Shown here piece after piece: positions 34,938 through 43,817 of a stretch of DNA of 64,000 nucleotides. The first letter of the stretch is position 1, and every line of letters begins with the position of its first letter. The notes below the pieces were generated by a model. The model was not told the origin of the DNA, did not search any database, and worked only from the letters and a program-made list of their open reading frames with translations. Origin of the DNA: Streptomyces sp. NBC_01571 (GTDB lineage: Bacteria; Actinomycetota; Actinomycetes; Streptomycetales; Streptomycetaceae). The position numbers and the translations under genes are program-made. The DNA lies in the NCBI RefSeq assembly GCF_026339875.1, contig NZ_JAPEPZ010000002.1, forward strand, positions 806,001 through 870,000, written 5' to 3'.

Positions 34938-35859
34938 TCACTCGTGCCTATTCGGTACCGCGCGCGTGGTGCGGTCCGTGTCGCGCAGGCGCTCTGCCAC
35001 CTGCGCGGGCATCAGGGGGGTCTGGGTGCTGAGGATGTCGAGGAAGGACCTGGTGACCGGGTCCGGGCTGGTGTGGGTGTATCCGGTCAGTTGTCGGCGC
35101 ACGGGCGGATCGGGGCGCAGGACCGTGCCGCGAAGTGCGGTGGGATGGTGCTGGCGGGTACGAGCGTGGGCCCGAGACCTGCCCCGGCGTATTCGATGGC
35201 GGAGGGGGCCTGTTCGGTGCGCACCGCGATGCGGGGCTGGAGCCAGGCCGCAGCGCAGGGGTTGTCGAGGATTTCGGAGAGCCCACTGTCGGGGGTGAAG
35301 CGGACCCGGTCCCGTTCCGCGAGATCGGCGAGCCGGACGCCCGACCCCTCGGCGACGGCGGCCACGGGGTGGTCGACATGCGTGACGACCAGGCACTCTT
35401 CGGCTCGGTGTGGCGGGCAGTGCCCTCCCCATCCTGAGGCAGGGGCCCCACGACGTCCGGTTGGACGGCGTCCATGACCTGGGCCAGTTCGTCCCACGTG
35501 CGGTGCTCGAACAACCGGATGCGCAACTCCGGGTGCTGCTGCCGCCACAGGCGCAGGACCCTGGGCAGCACGCCGGAACTGATCGAGTAGAGCGCCGCCA
35601 GATGCAGCTCGCCGGCGGAAACCCCGGTGGCGCGCCGGGCGGAGGTCGTCGCGCGCGCCGCTTCTGTCAGAGCGGCACGGGCGTGCGGCAGCATCGACCG
35701 TCCAGCCGGAGTGAGGCGGACGCCGCCGGGCAGCCGTTCCAGCGCCTGGACCTGATGCGAGAGCCTGGACTGGGTGACATTGAGGCTTTCGGCGGCCCGC
35801 GCGAACGACCCCTCGTCCACGATGGTCACTATATATTCCAGCTGTCTCAGCGTTGCCAT
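34938..35859 (-). pseudogene. LysR-family regulator, deleted and frameshifted
   Basis: The helix-turn-helix is clear from ATG 35859: LRQLEYIVTIVDEGSFARAAESLNVTQSRLSHQVQALER. It then jumps to LPGGVRLTPAGR, missing about eleven residues normally found between them. The effector domain starts well (LHLAALYSISSGVLPRVLRLW) and loses frame near 35440. VRLADLAERDRVRFTP and IEYAGAGLGPTLVPA continue in another frame, and the end (VTRSFLDIL, MPAQVAERL) in a third. It is divergent to the OpuAC-like gene, the normal place for its regulator, but must be inactive. Confidence 0.8.
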
Positions 35860-36021
35860 GAAATCAACATATAGAAACCAGGCCAAATGTTTCTTGGACT
35901 TATGGTTGGCACTGGGAGAGGGTGGTTCCCGTACACCGATCCGACGGGATCGGGTTTGCGGTCGCGTCGCGGTCGTAGCCGCTGAAGCGAAATCGGCACT
36001 GCTATTTTTCAGGGAGGCGTC

Positions 36022-36702
36022 ATGTCCGTCGGTGCTTCCGATCCGATCATCGTAGGGAATATCACTCTGTCCTTTCACCGCGCCGCCGCCGGCGTTACTC
36101 GCCGGGTTCTGTATCTGTCCGGGTACCGGGACCGGGTCCGGGTGCTGAGGCCTCACTCTCAGCCGTACCGCCTGTGGGCGGTGCCGCCGTACGTTCCCGT
36201 CGACGAGGTCGGGGAGGTGTCCGATCTCGCCCGGCCCGGGATTGCCGAGCGCATGACGAAGGCCGTCGACGGCATCAATCCGGGCGCGGGTATCAGCCGT
36301 TTCTCCGCCACGATGGTGGGCGCCTACGGTCTCGACCGGGCCGGATACACCTCCGCGCCCGGGGATGAGGAAGGCTTCACCGCCCGTGTGGACCGCGGCG
36401 TCGCCGCCCGCGAATGGTTCGTGATCCCGCTGTGGCGACCGCAGTACCTCAACCGGCACCACCGTCTGCACCGACTCGAAGAGCCCAAGGGGCTGCTGGG
36501 CACCGTGGACGACGCCTGCCCGGTCATCGGCCTGGAGGCACTGGAACGCATCCGCCCCGAAGCGGTCTCCCAATTGGACGCTCTCCGTCTGGGCAACGAC
36601 GGTGTCGAGGAGATCGACACGCTCATCAACGTCGGCGGGCTGAGCCCGCTGCAGGCCGCCGACCGCTACCTCGCCGACCACCACTCCGGACTCCTTCCTT
36701 GA
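36022..36702 (+). CDS. OpuAC-like (glycine betaine-type) substrate-binding domain protein, shortened
   Basis: A protein of 226 residues. IIVGNITLSFHRAAAGV, VGEVSDLARPGIAERMTKAVDGINPGAGISRFSA, REWFVIPLWRPQYLNRHHRL and LEEPKGLLGTVDDA match the periplasmic-binding OpuAC domain family for quaternary amines. No signal peptide or lipobox is present. In related proteins the segment between VLYLSGY and DRVRVL is roughly 25-30 residues longer, so an internal in-frame deletion is likely. It may therefore not bind ligand properly. GGAGG precedes the ATG closely. It lies between the LysR pseudogene and the MDR gene, probably one former unit. Confidence 0.6.
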   Translation: MSVGASDPIIVGNITLSFHRAAAGVTRRVLYLSGYRDRVRVLRPHSQPYRLWAVPPYVPVDEVGEVSDLARPGIAERMTKAVDGINPGAGISRFSATMVGAYGLDRAGYTSAPGDEEGFTARVDRGVAAREWFVIPLWRPQYLNRHHRLHRLEEPKGLLGTVDDACPVIGLEALERIRPEAVSQLDALRLGNDGVEEIDTLINVGGLSPLQAADRYLADHHSGLLP

Positions 36703-36772
36703 CCCGGGCCACGCCACTCCAGCGCGAGCCCGTCGCCCATCGCCACCGACCGCACCGAAAAGGAATCACCCT

Positions 36773-37798
36773 ATGAACGCAACGTCCATGCGCGCTGTCG
36801 GCTACCGCAGGAGCCTGCCGGTCAGTGACCAGGAGAGCCTGATCGACCTGGAACTGCCCGTTCCCGAGCCCGGACCGCACGACCTGCTGGTCAAGGTGGA
36901 GGCCGTCGCCGTCAACCCCGTCGACTACAAGGTCCGCCAGACCACCGATCCGGCCGGAGAGCCGAAGGTCCTCGGGTGGGACGCGGCGGGCAGCGTCGTC
37001 GCCGTCGGCGAGAAGGTGCGGCGGTTCAAGGTCGGCGACGACGTCTACTACGCGGGTGCCATCGACCGGCCCGGGGCCAACTCCGAGTACCACACGGTCG
37101 ACGAGCGCATCGCGGCGCTCAAGCCGAGCACCCTGTCCTTCACCGAGTCCGCCGCGCTGCCGCTGACCTCGCTGACCGCCTGGGAAGGCCTGTTCGAGCG
37201 GCTGGGTCTGGAGAACGGCGGCATGAATCAGCAGGGTGCCCTGCTGATCACCGCGGCGGCCGGTGGTGTCGGAGCGATGGTCGCCCAGCTCGCCCGCGCA
37301 CTGACCAGTCTGACGGTGATCGGCACAGCCTCGCGCCCGGAGACGGTCGACTTCGCCACCCGCATGGGTGTCCAGCACGTCGTGAACCATCACAAACCGC
37401 TGGCGCCTCAGCTGGCCGAGGTGGCCCCGGAGGGGGTGACCCATGTGTTCAGCACCACCAACACCGACCGCAACCTGCCCGACTACGCCGAGGCCCTGCT
37501 TCCGTTCGGCCGGATCGTCGCCATCGACGACCACGAGAGCCTGCCCCTCGGTCTGCTCAAGCCGAAGTCCATCGCGTTCCACTGGGAGTTCATGTTCACC
37601 CGGTCCCTCTTCCAGGCTCCGGACCAGGACAGGCAGCACCACATCCTGACCCAGGTCGCCCGCCTCGTGGACGCCGGCATCCTGAGGACCACGGCCACCA
37701 AGGATCTGGGGCCGGTCAACGCGGCCAACCTCCGCGAGGCACACGGCATCCTCGAGTCCGGCTCCGCCATCGGGAAGATCACGCTCACCGGCTTCTGA
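36773..37798 (+). CDS. Zinc-type alcohol dehydrogenase-like MDR protein (ZADH1/YhdH-like quinone reductase)
   Basis: A protein of 341 residues. AVAVNPVDYKVRQ and VLGWDAAGSVVAVGEKVRRFKVGDDVYYAG form the GroES-like domain, and SLTAWEGLFERLGL and LITAAAGGVGAMVAQLAR form the Rossmann part. No zinc ligands are present, as in the zinc-binding ADH-like quinone reductases. The C-terminal part (LGPVNAANLREAHGILESGSAIGKITL) is complete. AAAGGA lies eight bases before the ATG. It follows the OpuAC-like gene by about 70 bases and may share its transcript. The substrate is unknown. Confidence 0.87.
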   Translation: MNATSMRAVGYRRSLPVSDQESLIDLELPVPEPGPHDLLVKVEAVAVNPVDYKVRQTTDPAGEPKVLGWDAAGSVVAVGEKVRRFKVGDDVYYAGAIDRPGANSEYHTVDERIAALKPSTLSFTESAALPLTSLTAWEGLFERLGLENGGMNQQGALLITAAAGGVGAMVAQLARALTSLTVIGTASRPETVDFATRMGVQHVVNHHKPLAPQLAEVAPEGVTHVFSTTNTDRNLPDYAEALLPFGRIVAIDDHESLPLGLLKPKSIAFHWEFMFTRSLFQAPDQDRQHHILTQVARLVDAGILRTTATKDLGPVNAANLREAHGILESGSAIGKITLTGF

Positions 37799-37892
37799 AC
37801 CCTCGGCCGGCTCCTCTCGCGGTGACGGCGCACCCCCTGGGCCGAGTTCAGCTCGGTTCCGGGGGGGCGCACGGTTCCGTCCATTCACCGCG

Positions 37893-38262
37893 CGGGGAAA
37901 GACCCCGGTCAGTTCCTCGGAAATCGTCCACAACCGGCGCTGGAGCCACGCATCGTAGGACGGACCGCTCGACCGGAAGGCCTTCGGGTAGCCCCTGCTC
38001 TGCTGGAATCCGCGCGGGCCGTAGAACTCCCCACCCCGGACGCCCGCGTCCGTCGCGGCACGGAGGACGGTCAGCGCCCCCATCGCCGGGTCTGGAGGAG
38101 GAGCGGCCGGACGGCCGCGAACGCCGTACGGGTCAGAGCGGACGCATGTGTCATCGCGTCCTTGGAGCCCGTGGTGTCGGCGCCGCCGGGATGCGCGGTG
38201 ACGGCCAGCGGTCCGCCCACGGGCAGCCTGCGCTGGAACTCGTAGGTGAACAGCGGGTGCTC
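37893..38262 (-). pseudogene. Short-chain dehydrogenase, C-terminal fragment with frameshift
   Basis: LFTYEFQRRLPVGGPLAVTAHPGGADT is read near 38170-38255. After a frame change near 38075 it continues GALTVLRAATDAGVRGGEFYGPRGF and LQRRLWTISEELTGV to about 37893. This is the typical C-terminal third of retinol-dehydrogenase-like SDR proteins of Streptomyces. The N-terminal two-thirds are missing and replaced by a histidine kinase fragment on the other strand. Confidence 0.75.
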
Positions 38263-38865
38263 CCGGACACAGCCGAAGCAATCACCAAGACCACGGACCG
38301 CCTGCTGCTGCGGGCCGGGCTCGTCACCCTCGTACTGACCGCCGCAGTCGCCTACTTCGCCATCCGAATCGCGCTGCGCCCAGTCGAGGCCATACGCATC
38401 CTCACCGCCTCGGTCACCGCGAGCGACCCCCGCGAACGCGTCACCGTCCCCGCCACGGGACACGAGATCACCGCCCTGGCCACCACCATCAACACCACCC
38501 TCCAACGCCTCGACAACGCCGCCGCGCAGCAACACCGCTTCGTCGCGGACGCCGCCCACGAACTGCGCAGCCCTCTCACCACACTGCTGGCCAGCCTGGA
38601 AGTCGCGCTCACTTACCCGCAACGCACCGACTGGCCCGCCGCAGCCACCACCGCCGCACGACAAACCCGCCGCCTCCAAGCCCTCGCCGAAGACCTGCTG
38701 CTTCTCGCGCGCCTCGACACCCGCACCCCCATAGCCAGCCTCGACACCGTCGACCTGACGGCCCTCGCCTCCCGGCTGACCGAGCAATACCCCCTCACTG
38801 AGCGACCGTTGACCCTCACCTGCGACGGCGCCGCCCCCGCACACGCATACGGAAACCCGAGGCCC
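38263..38865 (+). pseudogene. Sensor histidine kinase, internal fragment
   Basis: The fragment begins abruptly (LPDTAEAITKTTDRLLLRAG). It runs through a transmembrane helix (LVTLVLTAAVAYFAIRIAL), a HAMP region (LTASVTASDPRERVTVP) and the HisKA H-box FVADAAHELRSPLTTLLASLEVAL, then LAEDLLLLARLDT. It loses similarity soon after LTEQYPLTERPLTLTC, so the ATPase domain is absent. Both ends are cut by unrelated sequence. It is a different kinase from the one at 39.8-43.0 kb. Confidence 0.82.
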
Positions 38866-38941
38866 CCCACCCCAGCCAAGAGATGACGCGCTCACCGCAG
38901 CAGCCCTTCAGAACCGGAAGGCACCAGGCGACCCGCGCGCG

Positions 38942-39537
38942 GGAGTGTAAATCTGACGGCGGATCCGACGATCATGGGAGAGACGTCAAATGACCGGCAA
39001 AGCCGTGGAGTTGGGGGCCATGAACCTGTCGAGAGTGCCTAGTCCGGGTCTCCTTCGCCTGTGTCCGACGAGCAACTGGTCGCGATGCTGGTGGAGCGGG
39101 CCCGGTCGGAGGGGCCGTAGCTGACCGGGCAAGGTGCAGCAGCTGCCCAAGCGGGTCTTGGAGTGTGGTCTTGAAGGTGAGATCGCCGATCACCTCGACT
39201 ATGAGAAGCACGATGCTGCCGGCCGGGGCAGTGGCAACTCCCGCAACGGGGGCCGGACCAAGACCGTGCCGACCGACCTCGGGCCAGTCGAGGTCGCGGT
39301 GCCGCGAGACACCTGGGGCACGTTCGAACCGCAGATCGTGAAGAAGCGGCAGCGGCGGCTGACCGGGGTCGATGAGATGGTGCTGTCGCTGTCCGCGAAG
39401 GGGCTCACACACGGCGATATCGCCGCCCACCTTGCGGAGGTCCACGAGGCCGAGGCTCCCAAGCAGACCATCTCCACCATCACCGACGAGGTGATGGAGG
39501 GCATGGCCGAATGGCAGAGCCGTCCCTTCGACCGCGT
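38942..39537 (+). pseudogene. IS256-family transposase, 5' fragment
   Basis: The start at ATG 38990 (MTGKAVELGAMNLSRVP) matches Streptomyces IS256-family N termini, but the frame breaks immediately. LSDEQLVAMLVERARSEG follows in another frame, and LPKRVLECGLEGEIADHLDYEKHD, GNSRNGGRTKTVPTDLGPVEV and TGVDEMVLSLSAKGLTHGDIAAHLAEV in a third. It stops at EWQSRPFDRVYPV, well before the DDE core. GAGTGTAAATCTGACG near 38943 may be the element end. Confidence 0.82.
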
Positions 39538-39551
39538 TTACCCCGTTTCCA

Positions 39552-39778
39552 GAAGGTACGGGTCGCCGCGCGGGGCGATGCCCTGATCAGCCCTTCGGTC
39601 CCACGGCGGCTGATCGCCGAGTTCGCAGGCCGGGTACAGGGTCCGAGGCCGAATCCCCAGCTCGACGGTCTGACCGAACGGGAGCGCGAGGTCATGCGGT
39701 TCGTGGCCGCAGGGCACACGAACGACAAGATCGCCGCACGGCCGGTGCTGTCACCGTCGACGGCGAAGACACACGTCA
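39552..39778 (+). pseudogene. NarL/LuxR-type response regulator, C-terminal HTH fragment
   Basis: VRVAARGDALISPSVPRRLIAEFAG followed by LTEREREVMRFVAAGHTNDKIAARPVLSPSTAKTHVRRLL is the linker and LuxR-type DNA-binding domain of a NarL-family response regulator. The receiver domain is missing: the fragment is joined in frame to the IS256 remnant upstream. It runs out near 39778, overlapping on the other strand with the end of the kinase pseudogene. Confidence 0.82.
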
Positions 39779-40386
39779 GAAGGCTCCTGACCAGAGCCGG
39801 CTGCGGGGAGGACCAGGCGGAAGGTACAACCGTGGCCGGGGGTCGTGTCGAGTTCGAGGCGGCCACCGTGACCCTCGGCAATGGTCGCGGCGATGGCGAG
39901 ACCCAGGCCGCTGCCGCCGTGGAGGCGGGAGCGGGCCGGGTCGGCGCGGTAGAAGCGCTCGAAGACGAGCTCTGCGTCGACCGGTTCGAGGCCCGGCCCT
40001 TGGTCCGCCACCTCGATCACGCTGATCGGCGTGCACTCCGGCAGGGCCGGTGAAGCGGTAAAGCGTCCGGGTCGGTCCGTGCCGCCGGCTCCGGGACCCG
40101 CCTCGGTCGTGCCGACGCGGACATGGACGCGGGTGCCCGTTGGGGTGTGGATGCGGGCGTTGGAGAGCAGGTTCTCGAGAATCTGCCGCAACCGGTGCGG
40201 ATCGCCGACGGTCTCCGCGACGTCGAGTTGCTCGGCTCCGGTGGGATCAGCCGGGGTGTGCAGCGGGCCGAGGTCGACGGGGTGGGACGCCCCGTGGGCG
40301 GCGGTCGCGGTGACGGCGTCCGCCGCCAGGGACAACAGATCGACCTGTTCCCTCCGGTACGAGGGTTCCTTGTCCAGGGTGGCTAG

Positions 40387-42096
40387 GAGCGTGTCTCAGT
40401 AACCGGCAACCCGCCTGCGGTTCGTGATTATTCATACGGGATGATCACGGTATGCGTGGTGGCGAGGGGCTGTTCGAGGTCGAGCCGGTCGGGAAGAAGC
40501 GGCCGCAGGGTCAGCTGGCGGCGGTGGACAAGACGTTTCGGCCCTTCGATCCGCATCAGGTCCTGCTGCTGCCGCCGTCGCTGGACGACTGGCTGCCCGA
40601 GGGCCACCTGGCCCGGTTCGTCGCCGACCTGGTCGATGAGGTGCTCGACCTCGGACCGGTCCTGGCGGACTACACCGAAAAGCGCGGCTACCCGCCCTAC
40701 GATCCGCGGCTGATGGTACGACTGCTGATCTACGGCTACACCACCGGCGTCCGCTCCTCCCGGGCGATCGAGCGCCGCCTGGCCGACGATGTCGCGTTCC
40801 GGTTCCTGGCCGCCGGCCAGGAACCGGACTTCCGCTCGATCGCCCGCTTCCGCCGCCGCCACCTCGACGCGCTGGCCGGTCTGTTCACCCAGTCCCTGCA
40901 CCTCGCACAGACACTCGGCATGGTCAAGATGGGACGCGTCGCGCTGGACGGCACGAAACTGGAGGCCAGCGCCTCCAAACACAAGGCGATGAGCTACGGC
41001 CGCCTGGTCGACAAGGAAGAGCGGATAGAGGCCGAGATCGCCGCTCTGGAAGCGAAGGCCCACGCCCTGCTGACCGACGCCGAGGCCGCCGACGAAGCCG
41101 AGGACGACACCTTCGGCGTGGACGGCAAGGAGGCGGACCTGCCCGCCGAGCTGGACCGGCGTGAGAAACGCCTGGCGAAGCTGCAGGCCGCCCGCGCGCA
41201 GATCGAGGCCGAGGCCGCCGCCAAGGCCCGCGCCCACGCCGAGGACAAGGAACGCCGCCGTCAGGAACGTGCCGCCAGCAGCGACGAGCAGGCCGTCACC
41301 GACGCCGGGGAAGCGGCCGCCGCCAAGGCCCGTCCCAAGCCCAAAGCCCAGGCCAACTTCACCGACCCCGACTCGCGGATCATGAAGAACAGCGACGGCG
41401 CCTACATCCAGGCCTACAACGCCCAGGCCGTCGTCGACGAAGAACACCAGGTCATCACCGCCGCCGACGTGACGACCAACCCCTCCGACGCACTGAACTA
41501 CACCACGATGCTCGACCAGTCCGCCCACAACACCGGCATCCACCCCAAGCAGGCCCTGGTCGACGCCGGGTACTGCTCCGAGACCAACCTCGAAGCCGCG
41601 AACGAGCGCCAACTGGCCTGCGGCACCGACACCTTCATGGCCACCGGCCGACTCGCCCACGACGAGCAGGTCCCGCCCGCTCCACGCGGACGCATCCCCA
41701 AGGACGCCACGCTGAAGGAGCGCATGGCCCGCAAACTGCGGACCAAACCCGGCCGGAAGGCATACAGCCGCCGCAAAGCCATCGTCGAACCTGTCTTCGG
41801 ACAGGTCATGACCTGCCAGAACGGCCGCCAGCTCCTCCTGCGTGGCGAGGACGGCGCCCGCGGTGAGTGGCGACTGCTCGCCGCCTGCCACAACCTCCGC
41901 AAGATCTTCCGACACTCCGGGCTCGCCGCCCAGGCCGGCTGACCAGCCAGGCCCCCCGGCCCACGCCACAGGCCCTACCAGCCGAACAACAGCCGGGAAG
42001 GACCCAACCACGGCCTCACAGGTGCACACGAAACGGCCGCGACCGATCCCATCGATCACGGCCAGCGAGCCCCTTGCTCGTTACCGAGACACGCTC
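40387..42096 (+). mobile_element. IS1182-family insertion sequence, complete
   Basis: The element is 1,710 bp. The ends read inward as GAGCGTGTCTCAGTAAC (left) and GAGCGTGTCTCGGTAAC (right). One full-length transposase lies within. Both ends, the target duplication and an undamaged gene suggest a recent insertion. Confidence 0.93.
40452..41942 (+). CDS. IS1182-family transposase
   Basis: A protein of 496 residues, normal for the family. The N-terminal domain reads RPFDPHQVLLLPPSLDDWLPEGHLARFVADLVDE, then YDPRLMVRLLIYGYTTGVRSSRAIERRL. The DDE core includes VALDGTKLEASASKHKAMSY, DPDSRIMKNSDGAYIQAYNAQAVVDEEHQVI, LVDAGYCSE and SRRKAIVEPVFGQV. A long Ala/Glu-rich coiled-coil insert (about residues 190-300) is typical. 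No stop or frameshift is present. It sits antisense to the kinase gene it interrupts. Confidence 0.93.
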   Translation: MRGGEGLFEVEPVGKKRPQGQLAAVDKTFRPFDPHQVLLLPPSLDDWLPEGHLARFVADLVDEVLDLGPVLADYTEKRGYPPYDPRLMVRLLIYGYTTGVRSSRAIERRLADDVAFRFLAAGQEPDFRSIARFRRRHLDALAGLFTQSLHLAQTLGMVKMGRVALDGTKLEASASKHKAMSYGRLVDKEERIEAEIAALEAKAHALLTDAEAADEAEDDTFGVDGKEADLPAELDRREKRLAKLQAARAQIEAEAAAKARAHAEDKERRRQERAASSDEQAVTDAGEAAAAKARPKPKAQANFTDPDSRIMKNSDGAYIQAYNAQAVVDEEHQVITAADVTTNPSDALNYTTMLDQSAHNTGIHPKQALVDAGYCSETNLEAANERQLACGTDTFMATGRLAHDEQVPPAPRGRIPKDATLKERMARKLRTKPGRKAYSRRKAIVEPVFGQVMTCQNGRQLLLRGEDGARGEWRLLAACHNLRKIFRHSGLAAQAG

Positions 42097-43023
42097 CTAG
42101 CAGCTGGAGGTCGTCGACGAGTAGGCTCATGCGATGCGCGTTCTGCGCGATGAACCGGTTGGCCTCCCGCAGTTCCTGCGCCGGGCGTCGCTCCGGACGC
42201 AGTGCGAGTTGGGCGTAGCCCTGGATGACGGTGAGCGGGGTGCGCAGTTCGTGCCCCGCGTCGGCGACGAACCGACGCAGCCGGGCCTCGGACGCCTCAC
42301 GGGCCAGCAGCGCCTTCTGGAGGCGGTCGAGCATGGAATTCAGAACCCGGCCGAGGCGTCCGATCTCGGTGCGCGGATCGGTGTCGGGCAACCGCAGGTT
42401 GAGCCGGCCCGCGGTGATGTCCTGGGCGATGCCTTCCATCCTGGTCAGGGGCAACAGGCTCAGCCGCACCACCCACCCGCCCAGAGCGACCAGGGAGACG
42501 ATCGTGACGGCGAGCAGGACCGCGTTCAGCCACAGGATCTTCGAGGCGGCGCCATCGACGGTGTCTAGCGGCAGGGTGACCACCGCATTCATGCCCCCGG
42601 GGCCGGGGTTGAGCATCACTCGCCAGCGGCCGTCACCGCTGGTGGCAGGCAGGGTTTCCGGATGCCCGTCCCGCAGATCGAGGTCCTGCGCGTCGTCGGT
42701 CAACCGGGGCCCTGGCTTCGTTTCGGAGCCCAGCGAGCCGTTCAGGAGGCGCCCGGAGGCGTCGTAGAAGTAGACGAGGAAGTCCGAGGGCAGTATGTCC
42801 GGTTGTTCCCCCGGCCTCGGCAGGGTCCCGTCGAGAGCGTCGTAGAAGGCCGGCGCCGGCGGGTGGAACTCGACGAGTTGCTCGTCGACGCGGTCGAGCA
42901 GCCAGGAGCGCATCACCACGTAGCCGAGGGCCTGAGAGGCCAGGACGGCTGCGGTGGCGAGGACGGTGACGCCGAGGACGAGGCGTCGTCTCATTGATCC
43001 GGACGGCCGGGGCAGGAAGCGGA

Positions 43024-43767
43024 TCACTGCTCCGGCGTCCCTCCGTGGTCGCGGGAGAGTCGGAGGCTGTAGCCGACCCCGCGCACTGTCTGGATGAGCG
43101 GCGGATCGAAACGGTCGATCTTCTTGCGCAGGTAGCGGACGTACGTCTCGATGATCCGGACGTCTCCCGCGAAGTCGTAGCTCCAGACATGGTCGAGGAT
43201 CTGGATCTTGCTCACTACCTGTCCGGCGTTCGCCAGAAGGTAGGCCAGGAGCTTGAACTCGGTGGGTGACAGCGCGATGTACTCCCCCGAGCGGTGCACC
43301 TCGTGGGCGCCCTCGTCGAGTTCCAGGTCGGCGTAGCTCAGGACGCTCGGCATCACCCCCGCCGTGATGGCCGGAGCCGTTCGGCGCAGGATGGCTTCGA
43401 TGCGCAGCAGGACCTCCTCGATGTTGAACGGTTTGGAGACGTAGTCGTCTCCGCCCGCGCGCAGACCGTTGACGCGGTCGTGGGTGCCGGTGCGGGCGGT
43501 GAGGAACAGGATCGGACAGTCGTTCCCCGCCGCCCGCAGCCTGCGGGTCACCTCGAAGCCGTCCAGGTCGGGCAGCATCACATCGAGCAGCACCAGGTGC
43601 GGTTCCAGGCGTTCGACCTCGAGGAGGGCCGACTGTCCGGTGTCGGCGCTGCTCACCTCGTATCCGGTCAGCCGAAGCGTCGCCTCCAGCAGGGTACGGA
43701 TGCTGAGCTCGTCCTCGACCACGAGGAGCCGATGTCCCGGCCTCGCTGCTGGGGGCCTGTCGGTCAT
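43024..43767 (-). CDS. OmpR-family response regulator
   Basis: A protein of 247 residues. The receiver domain keeps the acidic pair E18-D19, the phosphoacceptor D62 (LVLLDVMLP), T90 and K112. The winged-helix output domain follows: LSYADLELDEGAHEVHRSG, LSPTEFKLLAYLLANAGQVVSK and VETYVRYLRKKID-like IIETYVRYLRKKID. I chose ATG 43767 with AGAGG just upstream; the longer open frame has no family support. The stop overlaps the kinase start (GTGA), so the pair is translationally coupled. It lies 50 bases downstream of the GT39 gene in one operon. Its kinase is now split, so phosphorylation must come from elsewhere. Confidence 0.93.
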   Translation of the reverse strand: MTDRPPAARPGHRLLVVEDELSIRTLLEATLRLTGYEVSSADTGQSALLEVERLEPHLVLLDVMLPDLDGFEVTRRLRAAGNDCPILFLTARTGTHDRVNGLRAGGDDYVSKPFNIEEVLLRIEAILRRTAPAITAGVMPSVLSYADLELDEGAHEVHRSGEYIALSPTEFKLLAYLLANAGQVVSKIQILDHVWSYDFAGDVRIIETYVRYLRKKIDRFDPPLIQTVRGVGYSLRLSRDHGGTPEQ

Positions 43768-43817
43768 GACCTCTGCTGATCCGTTCTGCTGTCTGGCGGC
43801 GCTTGCTCCGGCCCGGG

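Larger units (their letters stand above)
40383..42100. repeat. CTAG target duplications around the IS1182-family element
   Basis: CTAG occurs at 40383-40386 and 42097-42100, directly outside the inverted ends. Collapsing them restores the histidine kinase frame, which supports a 4-bp duplication rather than chance. Confidence 0.88.
39751..43027 (-). pseudogene. Two-component sensor histidine kinase split by an IS1182-family element
   Basis: The N-terminal part (43027 to about 42097) has a first transmembrane helix (LVLGVTVLATAAVLASQAL) and an extracytoplasmic loop. A second helix (LLAVTIVSLVALGGWVV), HAMP and H-box FVADAGHELRTPLTVIQGYAQLAL follow. The C-terminal part (40386 to 39751) has the N-box ILENLLSNARIHT, DQGPGLEP and GGSGLGLAIAATIAEGHGG. 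Removing 40387-42096 plus one CTAG copy rejoins the reading frame exactly as LLATLDKE. The gene starts at GTG 43027, overlapping the regulator stop by four bases. The C terminus near 39760 also runs into foreign sequence. The kinase is inactive as it stands. Confidence 0.93.

Noticed and set aside
36626..38281. 551-codon open frame on the minus strand over the MDR gene
   Set aside because: It is the complement of a clear MDR protein and only its far right end carries dehydrogenase-fragment similarity. High GC creates such long antisense frames.
40428..42059. 543-codon minus-strand frame inside the IS1182 element
   Set aside because: It is the antisense shadow of the transposase with Gly/Val-rich composition and no motif.
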